DNA of 64,000 nucleotides, taken from positions 558,001 to 622,000 of the forward strand of contig NZ_AP025518.1 of the NCBI RefSeq assembly GCF_022179545.1, read 5' to 3'. Shown one piece after another: positions 15,368 through 23,836 of this stretch; within the stretch, counting starts at the first letter, position 1, and every line of letters begins with the position of its first letter. Below the pieces are notes generated by a model. The model ran no database searches and was not told the DNA's origin. It saw only the letters and a list, made by a program, of their open reading frames with translations. Source of the stretch: Mycolicibacterium fortuitum subsp. fortuitum. GTDB taxonomy: Bacteria; Actinomycetota; Actinomycetes; Mycobacteriales; Mycobacteriaceae. The position numbers and the translations under genes were made by a program.

Positions 15368-16603
15368 ATGGAGGATTTGTGGCCCCTGCCCACCGTCGAG
15401 GCCGCTGACGCAATCCGAACACTGTGTCAGCGGCTTTTGACGGAGACGGATGCAATGACCGAGGTCATCGCGGGGGCCGCACTCATGGCGCAGTACGAGC
15501 CTGCCCTGCTTCCGGATGCGTCGCTGGTCGAAGAGGACCGCCACCTCAACCGCTCCGATCTTGTCCAGTGGCTGACGTCGAACATCCAGCACCCGGGGCG
15601 AAGGGTCGAGCCCTACATCGGCCCGAGGACAGCGGAGTACATCCGCGACCTTGTATCCCGCGGCATCGCACCGGATTTCGCTGGCGGATGGCGGGTGGCA
15701 CTCGGCCTCGGCTGGCGCCGATGGCTCAAAGAATGCGTGGCGCACTGCACGGACCCTGACCTCCTCGTGGAAGTCCTCGACGTGTCGGCGAAGTCGTTGG
15801 TCCAGTACGCGCTCGACTCGGTTTCGGCCCTGCGCGAGGCCAGCCTTGCGGCCGCGATGGGTAACGCAAATGCCGACGCGATTGCGCTGATACAACTGAT
15901 CGCCAGTGGGGCCCCCATGACTGAGGACCTCGCGGAAGGGCGGCTGAGGTACCGGTTGGCCCGCTCGCACGTGGGTCTCGTCATATGGACCGACGATCCT
16001 CAGCGGGCCAACGCGTTGGACGACGTGGTCGCGGCCGTGCGTTCCGCTTCGGTGGGGGGAAGCGCCCTGATAGCCCGCGCAAGTGCTACGTCGCGTTGGA
16101 TATGGCTATCCGGGACCGCGGCACCCGACCTCCGCCACGTCGAGAAGATCGTGGCGAAGGTGGCGGATGTTCGAGCGGCCGTCGGAAGGCCGGGAAAAGG
16201 ACTCGACGGGTTCAGGTCCAGCCACCAAGACGCCCTCGCGGCCCAGGCACTGATCGTTCGGCTCGGATCCGACCGGAGCTTCACGGCGTACGCGGACGTC
16301 GAGCTCATCGACAGCATCACGAAGGACCCTGCCAGCGCACAACGGTTCGTCACCAAGACTCTCGGGCCGCTGGCCGAAGCAGACCAAGCGATACGGCAGG
16401 CGCTGCTGACCTACGTGCAGTGCGGCTTCAACACCACGCGGGCAGCGGCCAACCTCTACGCACACCGAAACACCGTCGAGCGCCGAGTCTCGCGCGCCAA
16501 CGAACTCTCCCTGGTCAAAGTGGAAGAGAACCCCACACACGTCGCGGCCGCACTCCTGGTGCTGGAAATTGCGCCTGATATCACGGCGACCACACCCTTC
16601 TAA
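15368..16603 (+). CDS. PucR/CdaR-type transcriptional regulator
   Basis: A 411-residue regulator. The C-terminal HTH_30-type domain is seen in LLTYVQCGFNTTRAAANLYA then HRNTVERRVSRANEL (about 350-390). A central GGDEF-like/CdaR segment begins at RYRLARSHVGLVIW. The N-terminal third is helical and may sense the effector. ATG 15368 is chosen for the GGGGAG upstream; the frame opens earlier inside the amine oxidase gene. It is the last gene of the monooxygenase-hydrolase-oxidase operon, 37 bases after the oxidase stop. PucR proteins usually activate neighbouring nitrogen or carbon catabolism genes, so it likely controls both divergent operons through the sites at 11348-11400. Confidence 0.88.
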   Translation: MEDLWPLPTVEAADAIRTLCQRLLTETDAMTEVIAGAALMAQYEPALLPDASLVEEDRHLNRSDLVQWLTSNIQHPGRRVEPYIGPRTAEYIRDLVSRGIAPDFAGGWRVALGLGWRRWLKECVAHCTDPDLLVEVLDVSAKSLVQYALDSVSALREASLAAAMGNANADAIALIQLIASGAPMTEDLAEGRLRYRLARSHVGLVIWTDDPQRANALDDVVAAVRSASVGGSALIARASATSRWIWLSGTAAPDLRHVEKIVAKVADVRAAVGRPGKGLDGFRSSHQDALAAQALIVRLGSDRSFTAYADVELIDSITKDPASAQRFVTKTLGPLAEADQAIRQALLTYVQCGFNTTRAAANLYAHRNTVERRVSRANELSLVKVEENPTHVAAALLVLEIAPDITATTPF

Positions 16604-16731
16604 ACCCTTCTGAACGAAGCAGACGGCGCTTCATTAACGAGCGTCCGCGATACACCGCCGAAGTCTTGCGAAAGTACCCAGGCGAGTCGTGTCAATATTC
16701 GCTGCATCGCGACACGGGCGGCCGGCTGACC

Positions 16732-17790
16732 TCAGTGACGCGGCGTCGTGGTGATGTGCACGTGGTCGAAGTGGCCGTAGCCGGATGCCTGCGGCCCGGA
16801 CGGCGTGTAGTAGGTGCCCCGCCAGATCACGTCCTGCAACCCGAATCGGGCCGCGTTGCTCATCGCGAACGCGAGAATCTCGTTGCCGAGAGCGATGCCC
16901 TCAGGGCTTTCGGGATTGGGAATCATGATGTCGATCGCCAGACCGCTCGGATGCCAGGGCTTGGAGTCCGGCCGGACGCCGTCGATATCGGAAATCTGCG
17001 GAAACTGTGCGCTGACGGCCCGGGCAGCCAGGATGGTGTTGGGCTGCAATCCGACCTCGGAGGCGACGCCCACCGGCAACGACTCCGGGATGTCCGCCGC
17101 CCCAGCGCCCGGCATCACCGCCGCCGCGTTGTTGACCACCGCCTGCTGCTGCGGGGTCAAACTCCCGTACTGCGCCTCCGCAGCGGCGATCTGGCGTAGC
17201 AGTTCCTTCAACTTGCCCTGCATGTCGGCACGTACCGATGCAGCCCGCTCGGCTGCGGCGCGGGCGTCCGCAGCGGATTTCTCTGACACGCCGGCGGCGG
17301 AGGCCGCACGCTCACGTGCTGATCGATAGGCCTCCATCTTGTCGGCGGCGCCGTCGATGACCGCCCGCTGCACCGAGAGTTGGTCGATCAGCTGTCGTGG
17401 GGAGTCCGCGGTCAGTACCGCCGCCACCTGGCCGGTGGCGCCTCCACTCATGTAGGTCATCGCCGCCACCCGGTCGACCGCGGCCTGAAAGGGCTGAAGC
17501 TGGGTGTTGGCGACCTCCAGGGCCTCCAGGTCTGCGCGGTGTCGGTCTGTGGCCGCCGCCTCTTCAGCCTGGCTGGCATCGACATCGCGTTGGGCAGCGG
17601 TGACGGCCTCTCGAGTCTCGACCGCCTGACGGGACAACTCGTTCAGCGTGGCCAGCCCATCCGCCGCGGGGTCCGCCTTCACGTTGCCGATTGGGGTCAG
17701 AACCAGGACCGCGGCCGTCGCACTGCACACCGTTCGCCGAACCAGATGGCGCATCCTGGTCATTCGGATTGTCACGATCCTTCGCTGCAA
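16732..17790 (-). CDS. Secreted coiled-coil protein with ARB-07466-like C-terminal domain
   Basis: Up to 352 residues. The N-terminus, best started at an internal Met, carries a signal peptide (RRTVCSATAAVLVLTPIG). Residues about 45-240 are Ala/Glu/Gln-rich coiled coil (for example RSARERAASAAGVSEKSAAD), as in RipC-type cell-wall proteins. The C-terminal part, with WHPSGLAIDIMIPNPES and SGYGHFDHVHITT, has the His/Asp pattern of the M15-like domain found in Mtb Rv0320. A cell-wall role is likely; hydrolase activity is plausible because the His and Asp ligands are kept. It stands alone, converging with the PucR gene and downstream of the beta-lactamase-fold gene. Confidence 0.82.
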   Translation of the reverse strand: MQRRIVTIRMTRMRHLVRRTVCSATAAVLVLTPIGNVKADPAADGLATLNELSRQAVETREAVTAAQRDVDASQAEEAAATDRHRADLEALEVANTQLQPFQAAVDRVAAMTYMSGGATGQVAAVLTADSPRQLIDQLSVQRAVIDGAADKMEAYRSARERAASAAGVSEKSAADARAAAERAASVRADMQGKLKELLRQIAAAEAQYGSLTPQQQAVVNNAAAVMPGAGAADIPESLPVGVASEVGLQPNTILAARAVSAQFPQISDIDGVRPDSKPWHPSGLAIDIMIPNPESPEGIALGNEILAFAMSNAARFGLQDVIWRGTYYTPSGPQASGYGHFDHVHITTTPRH

Positions 17791-17912
17791 GGACCGATCC
17801 TGGCCCGGCTGTACATCTCCCGGGACAGGCTACGAACTGGCCTAGGCGATGTCTACCCCGATGTTGCAGGCCCCCGCCGCACGGACGGATGGGCCGGCGC
17901 GGCAATCGAGGG

Positions 17913-19394
17913 CTAGGTCCCGTACAGATGTAAGGCGCGGGCTGCGGCCGTGGCAATCTCACCGCTCAGTCCGGCGATGGGTGGACCGCCGCGCTGGTGG
18001 ATCACGTTGGCGAGGACGACGACGTAGGTGTCAGATCCTGGGTCCATCCACAGTGTGACTCCGGTGAAACCGGTATGGCCGAAACTGCCGACCGGGAAGA
18101 CCCTGCCGCGCGGCCGGGAGTGCTCGGTATCGATGTCCCAACCGAAGCCACGCAGGTCTTGACCAGCGATCGCCGGATAGTGGGGAGCCAGCCGGGGATC
18201 GCTGGCGTTGTTGGCCGCCTCGAGCTGACCGGCGTGGTGCCCGGGCTGCTGCGGGGTGGTCATCAATTCGAGGCTGGCTCGGGTGAGGGGAAACGTGCTC
18301 GGGCGGCCGGCAAGGCGATCGAGCAGGGCTTGCGCGAACCGGCCGACGTCGTTCACCGTCGAGAACACGCCGGCACTACCGGCCACTCCGCCCATCCGGC
18401 GGGCCGTCGGATCATGCACGGTGCCGCGCAGCGGACGACCGTAGTCGGGGTTGAGGCCCGGAGTGTCCTCGTCGAGCGCGGTCGGTGCGACGCGTGTCAG
18501 CAGGTCGGTGTTCCAGGTGCCCGGCGGGCACGCGGCCACTCGCGGGGCGTTCGGGTCGAATGCCAGCGCATTGCCCCGGATTTGATGTGGCCCACACGCT
18601 TTGGTCACCGGTAGATAGCGGGTGTCCGACATCCCGAGCGGTGCGAACACATTGTTCTGGATGTAGATGTCTTCTGGTTCGCCGGTGATCTTTTCCAGCA
18701 GTGCACCCAGGATGATGAAGCCGATGTCGGAGTAGTGGAATCGTTCGCCAGGTTCGAAGACCACCCAGGCGCCGAGTGCACGGTGGATGCCTTCGGCCTT
18801 GTCGGGCTTGTCGAGTCCCCACGGCCCATCCAGGCTCAGATCTCCCGCTAATCCCGACGTATGGGTGAGCAGCATCCGCACCGTGACCTTCCCTCGCCGT
18901 GAATCGTTGGCGGGGTTGAAGTCGGGCAGGTAGGTCTGCACCGGTTCGTCGAGCTGGACCTTGCCCTGTTCGTAGAGCTGCAGGATCGCGGTCGCCGTCG
19001 TGAGGCTCTTCGACAGCGAGGCCAGGTCGAAGATCGTGTCCTCGGTCATCGGTTCGGCCGGCGCCGGTGAACCGTCCAGGCCGGGTTCGCCGGCGAGCTT
19101 GCGTGAACCGTAAGCCTGGCGGAACACGACATTTCCGCCGTGACCGATCTGGACCACTGCGCCGGGAAGACGGGGTGCCGCGATGGCGTCATTGACCAGT
19201 TGCGAGACCCGGCTGAAGTCGGCTGTGGGAACTACGGGTTCGGTCGTTACCGGTGCCGCTGTTGTCGGCGCGGTGGTGGCCGACGGCGCGCTGGTGAGCG
19301 GCGGCACAGGTGCTGGCTGTCCGCAGGATGCGACCGTGACCATGGCGGCTGCCGCTGCGCAGAGCTGGGTCAGACGTGATCGCGACACCGTCAT
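17913..19394 (-). CDS. Lipoprotein serine hydrolase (beta-lactamase/DD-peptidase fold)
   Basis: About 493 residues from ATG 19394. The signal peptide ends in a lipobox (MVTVASCGQ), then a Pro/Thr/Ala-rich linker leads to the enzyme domain. SLSKS holds the SxxK nucleophile, YSDIG stands for the YxN motif, and a late HTGFTG takes the KTG position. These are the class C beta-lactamase/esterase features. Such proteins act as esterases, D-amino-acid peptidases or cell-wall enzymes outside the membrane. The frame opens 17 codons earlier, but ATG 19394 gives the proper signal peptide. The IS481 element sits 76 bases upstream of the start and may have separated the gene from its promoter. Confidence 0.88.
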   Translation of the reverse strand: MTVSRSRLTQLCAAAAAMVTVASCGQPAPVPPLTSAPSATTAPTTAAPVTTEPVVPTADFSRVSQLVNDAIAAPRLPGAVVQIGHGGNVVFRQAYGSRKLAGEPGLDGSPAPAEPMTEDTIFDLASLSKSLTTATAILQLYEQGKVQLDEPVQTYLPDFNPANDSRRGKVTVRMLLTHTSGLAGDLSLDGPWGLDKPDKAEGIHRALGAWVVFEPGERFHYSDIGFIILGALLEKITGEPEDIYIQNNVFAPLGMSDTRYLPVTKACGPHQIRGNALAFDPNAPRVAACPPGTWNTDLLTRVAPTALDEDTPGLNPDYGRPLRGTVHDPTARRMGGVAGSAGVFSTVNDVGRFAQALLDRLAGRPSTFPLTRASLELMTTPQQPGHHAGQLEAANNASDPRLAPHYPAIAGQDLRGFGWDIDTEHSRPRGRVFPVGSFGHTGFTGVTLWMDPGSDTYVVVLANVIHQRGGPPIAGLSGEIATAAARALHLYGT

Positions 19395-19455
19395 CCGATC
19401 GACCGTAGTCGCCGGCGAGCGGACGCGCCCACACGATGTTTGCACCGAGGATTGC

Positions 19456-20814
19456 AGTCGATATCGAGAATGTTCTGATCCGGGACATCGCTGACAGGTG
19501 GATGTCTCGGGACATCGCTAACACCTGAGGGTGGCTATGGGCCAGATTGGTTCATGGCTCAGAAGGTGACGGCGATGGATATTCGTGCCGCGACGGCGCT
19601 GGCCGGGCAGGTGCAGAACGTGGCGGGATTCTGCCGCGAACAGGGGATCAGTCGCACGACGTTCTACAAGTTCCGGCGGCGGTTCCTCGACGAGGGTTTG
19701 GCCGGGCTGCAGGAGCACTCACGGCGACCGCTGACGTGTCCGGGCCAGACCAGCGCCGAAGTCGAAGAGGTGGTCCTGCGGAAGCGCAAACAGCTGCTCG
19801 AAGCCGGTGCCGACTACGGGCCCCAGTCGATCGTATGGGCCTTGCAGCGAGAGGGATTCGGTGCCGTGCCTTCCCGCGCGTCGGTGTGGCGGATCCTGAC
19901 CCGCCACGGGGTGATCGTCGCGCAACCGCAGAAGCGGCCGAAATCGGCCACCAAGCGCTTCACCTTCCGTCGCCCGAACGAGTGCTGGCAATCCGATTGG
20001 ACCGGATGGGCACTGGCCGACGGGGCCCCGGCAGCAATCGCCGGCTCCCTCGACGACCACTCTCGTTATCTGGTCGGGCTACGGGCCGGCCCCGGTGATG
20101 GCACCAATGAGTTGGTGTGGTCGGTGATGGTGGCCGGGATGGCCGAATGTGGTGTTCCGGCAATGTCATTGGCCGACAACGGATTTGTCTACACCGGAAA
20201 ATGGCGCGGGTTCGAATGTTCGTTTGAGGCCAACCTGCGGGCCCTGGGCACCGTCACGATCAACTCGCGCCCATTTCATCCGCAGACCTGCGGCAAGATC
20301 GAACGGCTATGGCAGACGCTCAAGAAGTGGCTGCGGGCCCGGCCCGCCCCGGCCACCATCGCCGAGCTCAACGATCTCCTCGACCAGTTCCGTGAGTTCT
20401 ACAACCACCAACGGCCGCATCGCGCCTTGCACGGAGCCACTCCCGCCGAGGCGTTCGCCGCCACCGCCAAGGCCCGCCCCGCCGATCGAACCCTGGCCGC
20501 GCCGGTGCTGGTCACCCGCCACACCGTCACCAAGCACGGATCCCTGTTCGTTGCGCCCTACCAGGTCCACGTCGGCGTGTGCTGGGCCGGCCACCTGTGC
20601 GACAGCGTCCGCGACGGCGAGCACATTGCCATCTTCAGCGGCGCCGTTCTGGTGCGGGAGCTCACCGCCAACCCGCGCAAGATCTATCAACCTGGCGACA
20701 AACGCATACGAACCCGCCGCACACCCGCACCCAAACCGGCACCATGAGTGTCAGCGATGTCCCGAGACAAAAGTGTTAGCGATGTCCCGAGACACCACAA
20801 GTCGATATCGAGAA
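19456..20814. mobile_element. IS481-family insertion sequence with 15-bp flanking direct repeat
   Basis: The transposase gene is enclosed by related end sequences. AGTCGATATCGAGAA occurs at 19456-19470 and 20800-20814 and is read as a 15-bp target duplication, giving an element of 1,329 bp (19471-20799) whose ends both start TGT. Each end carries two copies of a CGGGACATCGCT motif. The inner left copy (19503-19524) is the exact complement of the outer right copy (20773-20794): TGTCTCGGGACATCGCTAAC plus two more bases. It has landed in the gap between the serine hydrolase and MFS genes. Confidence 0.85.
19554..20747 (+). CDS. IS481-family transposase
   Basis: A 397-residue transposase. The N-terminal HTH, with NVAGFCREQGISRTTFYKFR, is followed by an integrase-type core. 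The three acidic residues are visible in CWQSDWTGWA (Asp), MSLADNGFVY (Asp) and TCGKIERLWQTLKKWL (Glu). The C-terminal part, HRALHGATPAEAF, is usual for IS481. The frame is intact, so the element may still move. The gene lies wholly within the inverted ends. Confidence 0.93.
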   Translation: MAQKVTAMDIRAATALAGQVQNVAGFCREQGISRTTFYKFRRRFLDEGLAGLQEHSRRPLTCPGQTSAEVEEVVLRKRKQLLEAGADYGPQSIVWALQREGFGAVPSRASVWRILTRHGVIVAQPQKRPKSATKRFTFRRPNECWQSDWTGWALADGAPAAIAGSLDDHSRYLVGLRAGPGDGTNELVWSVMVAGMAECGVPAMSLADNGFVYTGKWRGFECSFEANLRALGTVTINSRPFHPQTCGKIERLWQTLKKWLRARPAPATIAELNDLLDQFREFYNHQRPHRALHGATPAEAFAATAKARPADRTLAAPVLVTRHTVTKHGSLFVAPYQVHVGVCWAGHLCDSVRDGEHIAIFSGAVLVRELTANPRKIYQPGDKRIRTRRTPAPKPAP

Positions 20815-20845
20815 AAAATCCTCGGTCTAATGGGTGGCGCGGTCC

Positions 20846-22123
20846 TCAGGACTGGGATTTGGCGGCCGACGATTTCAGCGGTGTCCGCGGCTCCAGATGC
20901 TTGGCCCAACCTGACGCACACACCACGGTGCAGGCGATCGCCAACAACCCCACAAAACTCAGCATCACCGGGTAGCTGAACCAGTGCGCCAGCGCAGCCA
21001 GCACCGCGGGCAAAAGGAAGCCGAGATAGGCCAGCGAGTAGTAGACCCCGGAGATGCCGGCGAGCTCGTCAGGTGGGGCGATGCGTTGGATCTCAAGCAG
21101 ACCCGACACGATCGCGATGCCGTAGGCGCTGCCGAGCAGCATTGCCACCAGCGGGGCGACGAGCGCCGAGCGGGTGAGCGCGGTGGCCACGGCGGCGAAG
21201 ATGCCCAGCGCCATCAACGCCATCGACACCACGACGGCCCGCGAGCTGGACACGTCGTCGAGGCGCCGCGCGACCGGCTGGATCGCCACGCCGCAGCCCA
21301 GCGTCAGCACGGTCAGCCCGACGGTGTAGAGCAGCGCCCAGGAGCCGAGTTGGTCTGCGACAAGGGCGGGCACCACCGCGTAGGCGATGGCCGCCGATCC
21401 AAAGATCCACGGCGCCATGGGCACGACGACATGCAGGAATCTGCGGTGACCGGCGGCGGGCACCTTCAATCCTTCCAGGAAGGGCCGTGGCGTCGTGGGG
21501 GAGCGGGTCTCGGCGGTCCGGCTCCACACCGCCCACAGCACCGGCACACACAACGCGGCGTGCACCAGGTAGGTCAACACCAGTGGCAGCGGCGCGTACA
21601 CGGTGAGCAGCCCGGCGCACAGCGGTCCGACACCGAAACCCAACGACAGGCAGATCGAGGCGCGACGCGCACCGGCACCGGCCGGCGCGTCGTCGAACGG
21701 CGGCCGAGACAACTCGGCGATCCATGCCGAACCCACCGCCATCGCGATACCGACGGCCACTCCACTGAACAACCGGCCGACGAACAGGGCCGGAAAACCC
21801 CAGTAGTCGCCGATCGCCAGGACCAGACTGCCCAGCGCCGCACTGAGGACACCGGCGGCCATCACGTTGCGCCGCCCATGGCGGTCCGACAGCGTCGAGG
21901 CGATCAGCAGGCCGGGAATCAGGCCGAGCACGTAGGCGCCCAGCAGGATGTCGACATCCACCCGGGTGTAGCCGGAGTGCTGCGCGTAAGCGATCAGCAG
22001 CGGGGTGAATTGATTTCCGCCCCAACCGATGCAGAACACGGCGATGGCCACCGCGAGCCACGGCTGGAGACGGTGCCGAACCTGATCCGGCGCTTCACGG
22101 GAGTCGAAGGCGACAGCGGTCAT
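20846..22123 (-). CDS. MFS transporter
   Basis: A 425-residue carrier with about twelve membrane segments, for example WLAVAIAVFCIGWGGNQFTP and VSMALMALGIFAAVATAL. The loop 2-3 signature is SDRHGRRNVMAAG. A short cytoplasmic loop before segment 7 (SRTAETRSPTTPR) splits the halves as 6+6. Its ATG overlaps the stop of the gntR gene (ATGA), so the pair is one operon and the regulator's ligand is probably the transported compound. The ligand, and whether the direction is uptake or efflux, cannot be told. The 3' end lies 31 bases from the IS481 flanking repeat. Confidence 0.9.
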   Translation of the reverse strand: MTAVAFDSREAPDQVRHRLQPWLAVAIAVFCIGWGGNQFTPLLIAYAQHSGYTRVDVDILLGAYVLGLIPGLLIASTLSDRHGRRNVMAAGVLSAALGSLVLAIGDYWGFPALFVGRLFSGVAVGIAMAVGSAWIAELSRPPFDDAPAGAGARRASICLSLGFGVGPLCAGLLTVYAPLPLVLTYLVHAALCVPVLWAVWSRTAETRSPTTPRPFLEGLKVPAAGHRRFLHVVVPMAPWIFGSAAIAYAVVPALVADQLGSWALLYTVGLTVLTLGCGVAIQPVARRLDDVSSSRAVVVSMALMALGIFAAVATALTRSALVAPLVAMLLGSAYGIAIVSGLLEIQRIAPPDELAGISGVYYSLAYLGFLLPAVLAALAHWFSYPVMLSFVGLLAIACTVVCASGWAKHLEPRTPLKSSAAKSQS

Positions 22124-22767
22124 GCCAGCACCACCCGGTAGGTCGCTTCCAGGTGCGCCAACAACGCGCCTTCGAAACCGGACACATCGCGCCGGCCGAT
22201 GGCGTCGGCCAATGCCGCGTGTTCACCGATCAGCTCGGTCAATCGCGCGGAGTCCGATCGGGCGGCGTCGGCCATCATGCGGCGCTGCCGGTCGCTGAGT
22301 GACCCGTAGAAGCGGCCGGCGATGGTGTTCCCGGCGACCTCCACGATCCGCCGGTGAAAAGCGTCGTCGGCGGCGGCGAATTGATCGGCGTCGCCGATCG
22401 CCGCGCCGTGACGCTGGCGCTCCACCAACTCGCTCAGCTCGCCGAACAGGGTGTCGATGGATTCCGCGGACCGGCACAGCCGGCGCACCGCTGCGGTCTC
22501 CAGGGCCAGCCGCATCTCCAGCAGATCGGTGGCCTCTTGCGCGGAGACGGGGACGACAACGGCACCGCGCCGCGGCACCAGGTCCAGGAAGTCCTCGGCG
22601 GCCAGGCGCAGAAACGCCTCGTGCACGGGCGTGCGGCTGACGCCGAGTTGCGTCGCCACCTCTACCTCGCTGAGCAGTTGCCCGCCTCGAAACTCACCGG
22701 AGAGGATCTGGTCCTTGGTCATCCGGTAGACGCGCTGGCTGTTGCTCGACTTCTCGTCGGTGTCCAC
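22120..22767 (-). CDS. GntR-family regulator (FadR/FCD subfamily)
   Basis: About 215 residues. The winged HTH is seen in YRMTKDQILSGEFRGGQLLS and VEVATQLGVSRTPVHEAFLR, then a helical FCD effector domain with LEMRLALETAAVRRL, AFHRRIVEVAGN and HAALADAIGRRD. The FCD histidine and aspartate pattern suggests a metal-bound carboxylate ligand. The frame opens from 22803, but that would run through the palindrome at 22781-22812; GTG 22767 is therefore preferred. It is coupled to the MFS gene by ATGA overlap and probably represses both. Confidence 0.88.
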   Translation of the reverse strand: MDTDEKSSNSQRVYRMTKDQILSGEFRGGQLLSEVEVATQLGVSRTPVHEAFLRLAAEDFLDLVPRRGAVVVPVSAQEATDLLEMRLALETAAVRRLCRSAESIDTLFGELSELVERQRHGAAIGDADQFAAADDAFHRRIVEVAGNTIAGRFYGSLSDRQRRMMADAARSDSARLTELIGEHAALADAIGRRDVSGFEGALLAHLEATYRVVLA

Positions 22768-22780
22768 GACAAACCAGGGT

Positions 22781-22812
22781 ACCCCTTGCATGCAAGCTTG
22801 CATGCAAGGGGT
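22781..22812. promoter_or_regulatory. Perfect 32-bp palindrome: two abutting CTTGCATGCAAG sites
   Basis: The 12-bp palindrome CTTGCATGCAAG occurs twice back to back (22785-22808) and is flanked by ACCC and GGGT, so the whole 32 bases read the same on both strands. It lies 14 bases above the preferred gntR start, and is the likely GntR operator with room for two dimers. Confidence 0.75.
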
Positions 22813-22829
22813 CTATGCAGGGCAATTGG

Positions 22830-23258
22830 TCAGAACGGGCTGCTGTTGGCCTGATGCTTCGAGGATTCCGGGCGCGGTCCGAACCGCCGGATGTACTCCT
22901 CGTGCTTCCGCTGGTCCTTCTTGTACTGGATCTCGTCGACCAGGTTGGGGTCCAGCCCGTGCTGCGCCAGTCGGTGTCGGCGCCAGATCTTGTTCAGCGC
23001 GAGCGCCATCAAGATGGCCCAGATGTAGATCGGCACTGTCATCTCGATGTGCACGTACAGCGAGGCGGGCAAGAGCCACAGCGGTGCCAGCACGAACAGC
23101 GGCGGGATCGCCATCCGGATCAAGTGCCGCCGGACGGCGCCGTGGTCGGCCAGGTCGTGGGCCACCCAGTCGCGCATGGAGTCGGGTAACCGCTTGCCGT
23201 AGCAGTAGGCGACGTACTGAAAGAAGTTGGGACGGTCTTTGGTTTTCTGGCTGGCCAT
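22830..23258 (-). CDS. DUF5313 family membrane protein
   Basis: A 142-residue protein starting MASQKTKDRPNFFQYVAYCY. Two adjacent hydrophobic segments, IPPLFVLAPLWLLPASLYV and VPIYIWAILMALAL, are followed by a charged tail (KKDQRKHEEYIRRFG). The pattern matches the mycobacterial DUF5313 family (RPNFFQYVAYCYGKRLP is typical). AGGAG lies just before ATG 23258; the frame opens six codons earlier. It follows the OhrR-like marR gene by about 14 bases on the same strand, so it may be under that regulator's control. Function unknown. Confidence 0.8.
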   Translation of the reverse strand: MASQKTKDRPNFFQYVAYCYGKRLPDSMRDWVAHDLADHGAVRRHLIRMAIPPLFVLAPLWLLPASLYVHIEMTVPIYIWAILMALALNKIWRRHRLAQHGLDPNLVDEIQYKKDQRKHEEYIRRFGPRPESSKHQANSSPF

Positions 23259-23272
23259 GAGGGCTCCTGGTG

Positions 23273-23773
23273 TCAATCGGTGAGTGAATTGGCCGCCAGT
23301 GCAGCCACGTTGATGCGGGTCAGCACCCGATGTAGCTCTTCGAGTTCGGCGATGTCGACGCCCAGGCGCTCAACCACTGCCGGCGGAATCGCAAGTGCTC
23401 GCTCACGTAGAGCGATACCCGCCTCGGTGAGCTCGACATCGGTCGCACGTTCGTCCCCGGCCCGGCGGCTGCGGGTCAGTAGACCGAGGGCTTCCAGGCG
23501 TTTGAGCATCGGCGAGAGCGTCGCCGAGTCGAGTTGCAGCGCGGCCGCGATCTCCTTGACCGACAGCGGCGGGATGCCCCCGGAGTCGGATCGCTGGTGA
23601 TCCCACAGCGCCAGCATCACCAGATATTGCGGATGGGTCAGGCCCAAAGGCTCGAGCAGGGGGCGGTACACGGCGAGGACCGCACGGTTGCTGACGGCGA
23701 GGGCAAAGCACACCTGCCGTTCGAGAGCCAGCGGGTCAGAGCTGAGCTCCGGTGCTTCAGATACTGCGGACAC
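23273..23773 (-). CDS. MarR-family regulator, OhrR-like
   Basis: A 166-residue regulator. [20 protein letters not shown] then [20 protein letters not shown] has the layout of OhrR peroxide sensors, including the reactive Cys near residue 21. The wing HTH is seen in [20 protein letters not shown] then [20 protein letters not shown]. OhrR normally represses an ohr peroxidase gene, but none is next to it here; the downstream partner is the DUF5313 gene. The start is GTG 23773. A CCCTAA-TAG-TTAGGG inverted repeat lies 13 bases upstream. Confidence 0.87.
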   Translation of the reverse strand: MSAVSEAPELSSDPLALERQVCFALAVSNRAVLAVYRPLLEPLGLTHPQYLVMLALWDHQRSDSGGIPPLSVKEIAAALQLDSATLSPMLKRLEALGLLTRSRRAGDERATDVELTEAGIALRERALAIPPAVVERLGVDIAELEELHRVLTRINVAALAANSLTD

Positions 23774-23785
23774 AAACTAAAAGTA

Positions 23786-23800
23786 CCCTAATAGTTAGGG
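23786..23800. promoter_or_regulatory. Inverted repeat CCCTAA-TAG-TTAGGG upstream of OhrR-like gene
   Basis: A 15-bp perfect inverted repeat with a 3-base centre, in AT-richer sequence directly above the marR GTG start. The position suits autoregulation by the MarR protein. Confidence 0.55.
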
Positions 23801-23836
23801 CACTAACAATGTCTCGGCCGTCACACGGTCACACGA

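Noticed and set aside
19471-20799. Repeated CGGGACATCGCT units as a CRISPR-like or satellite array
   Set aside because: Four copies only, in inverted pairs exactly at the two ends of a transposase gene; explained by the insertion sequence ends.
23820-23835. Tandem GTCACACG repeat near the crp gene as a CRP site
   Set aside because: It is a direct repeat, whereas CRP sites are TGTGA-N6-TCACA inverted repeats; it lies at the 3' side of crp and short enough to be chance.
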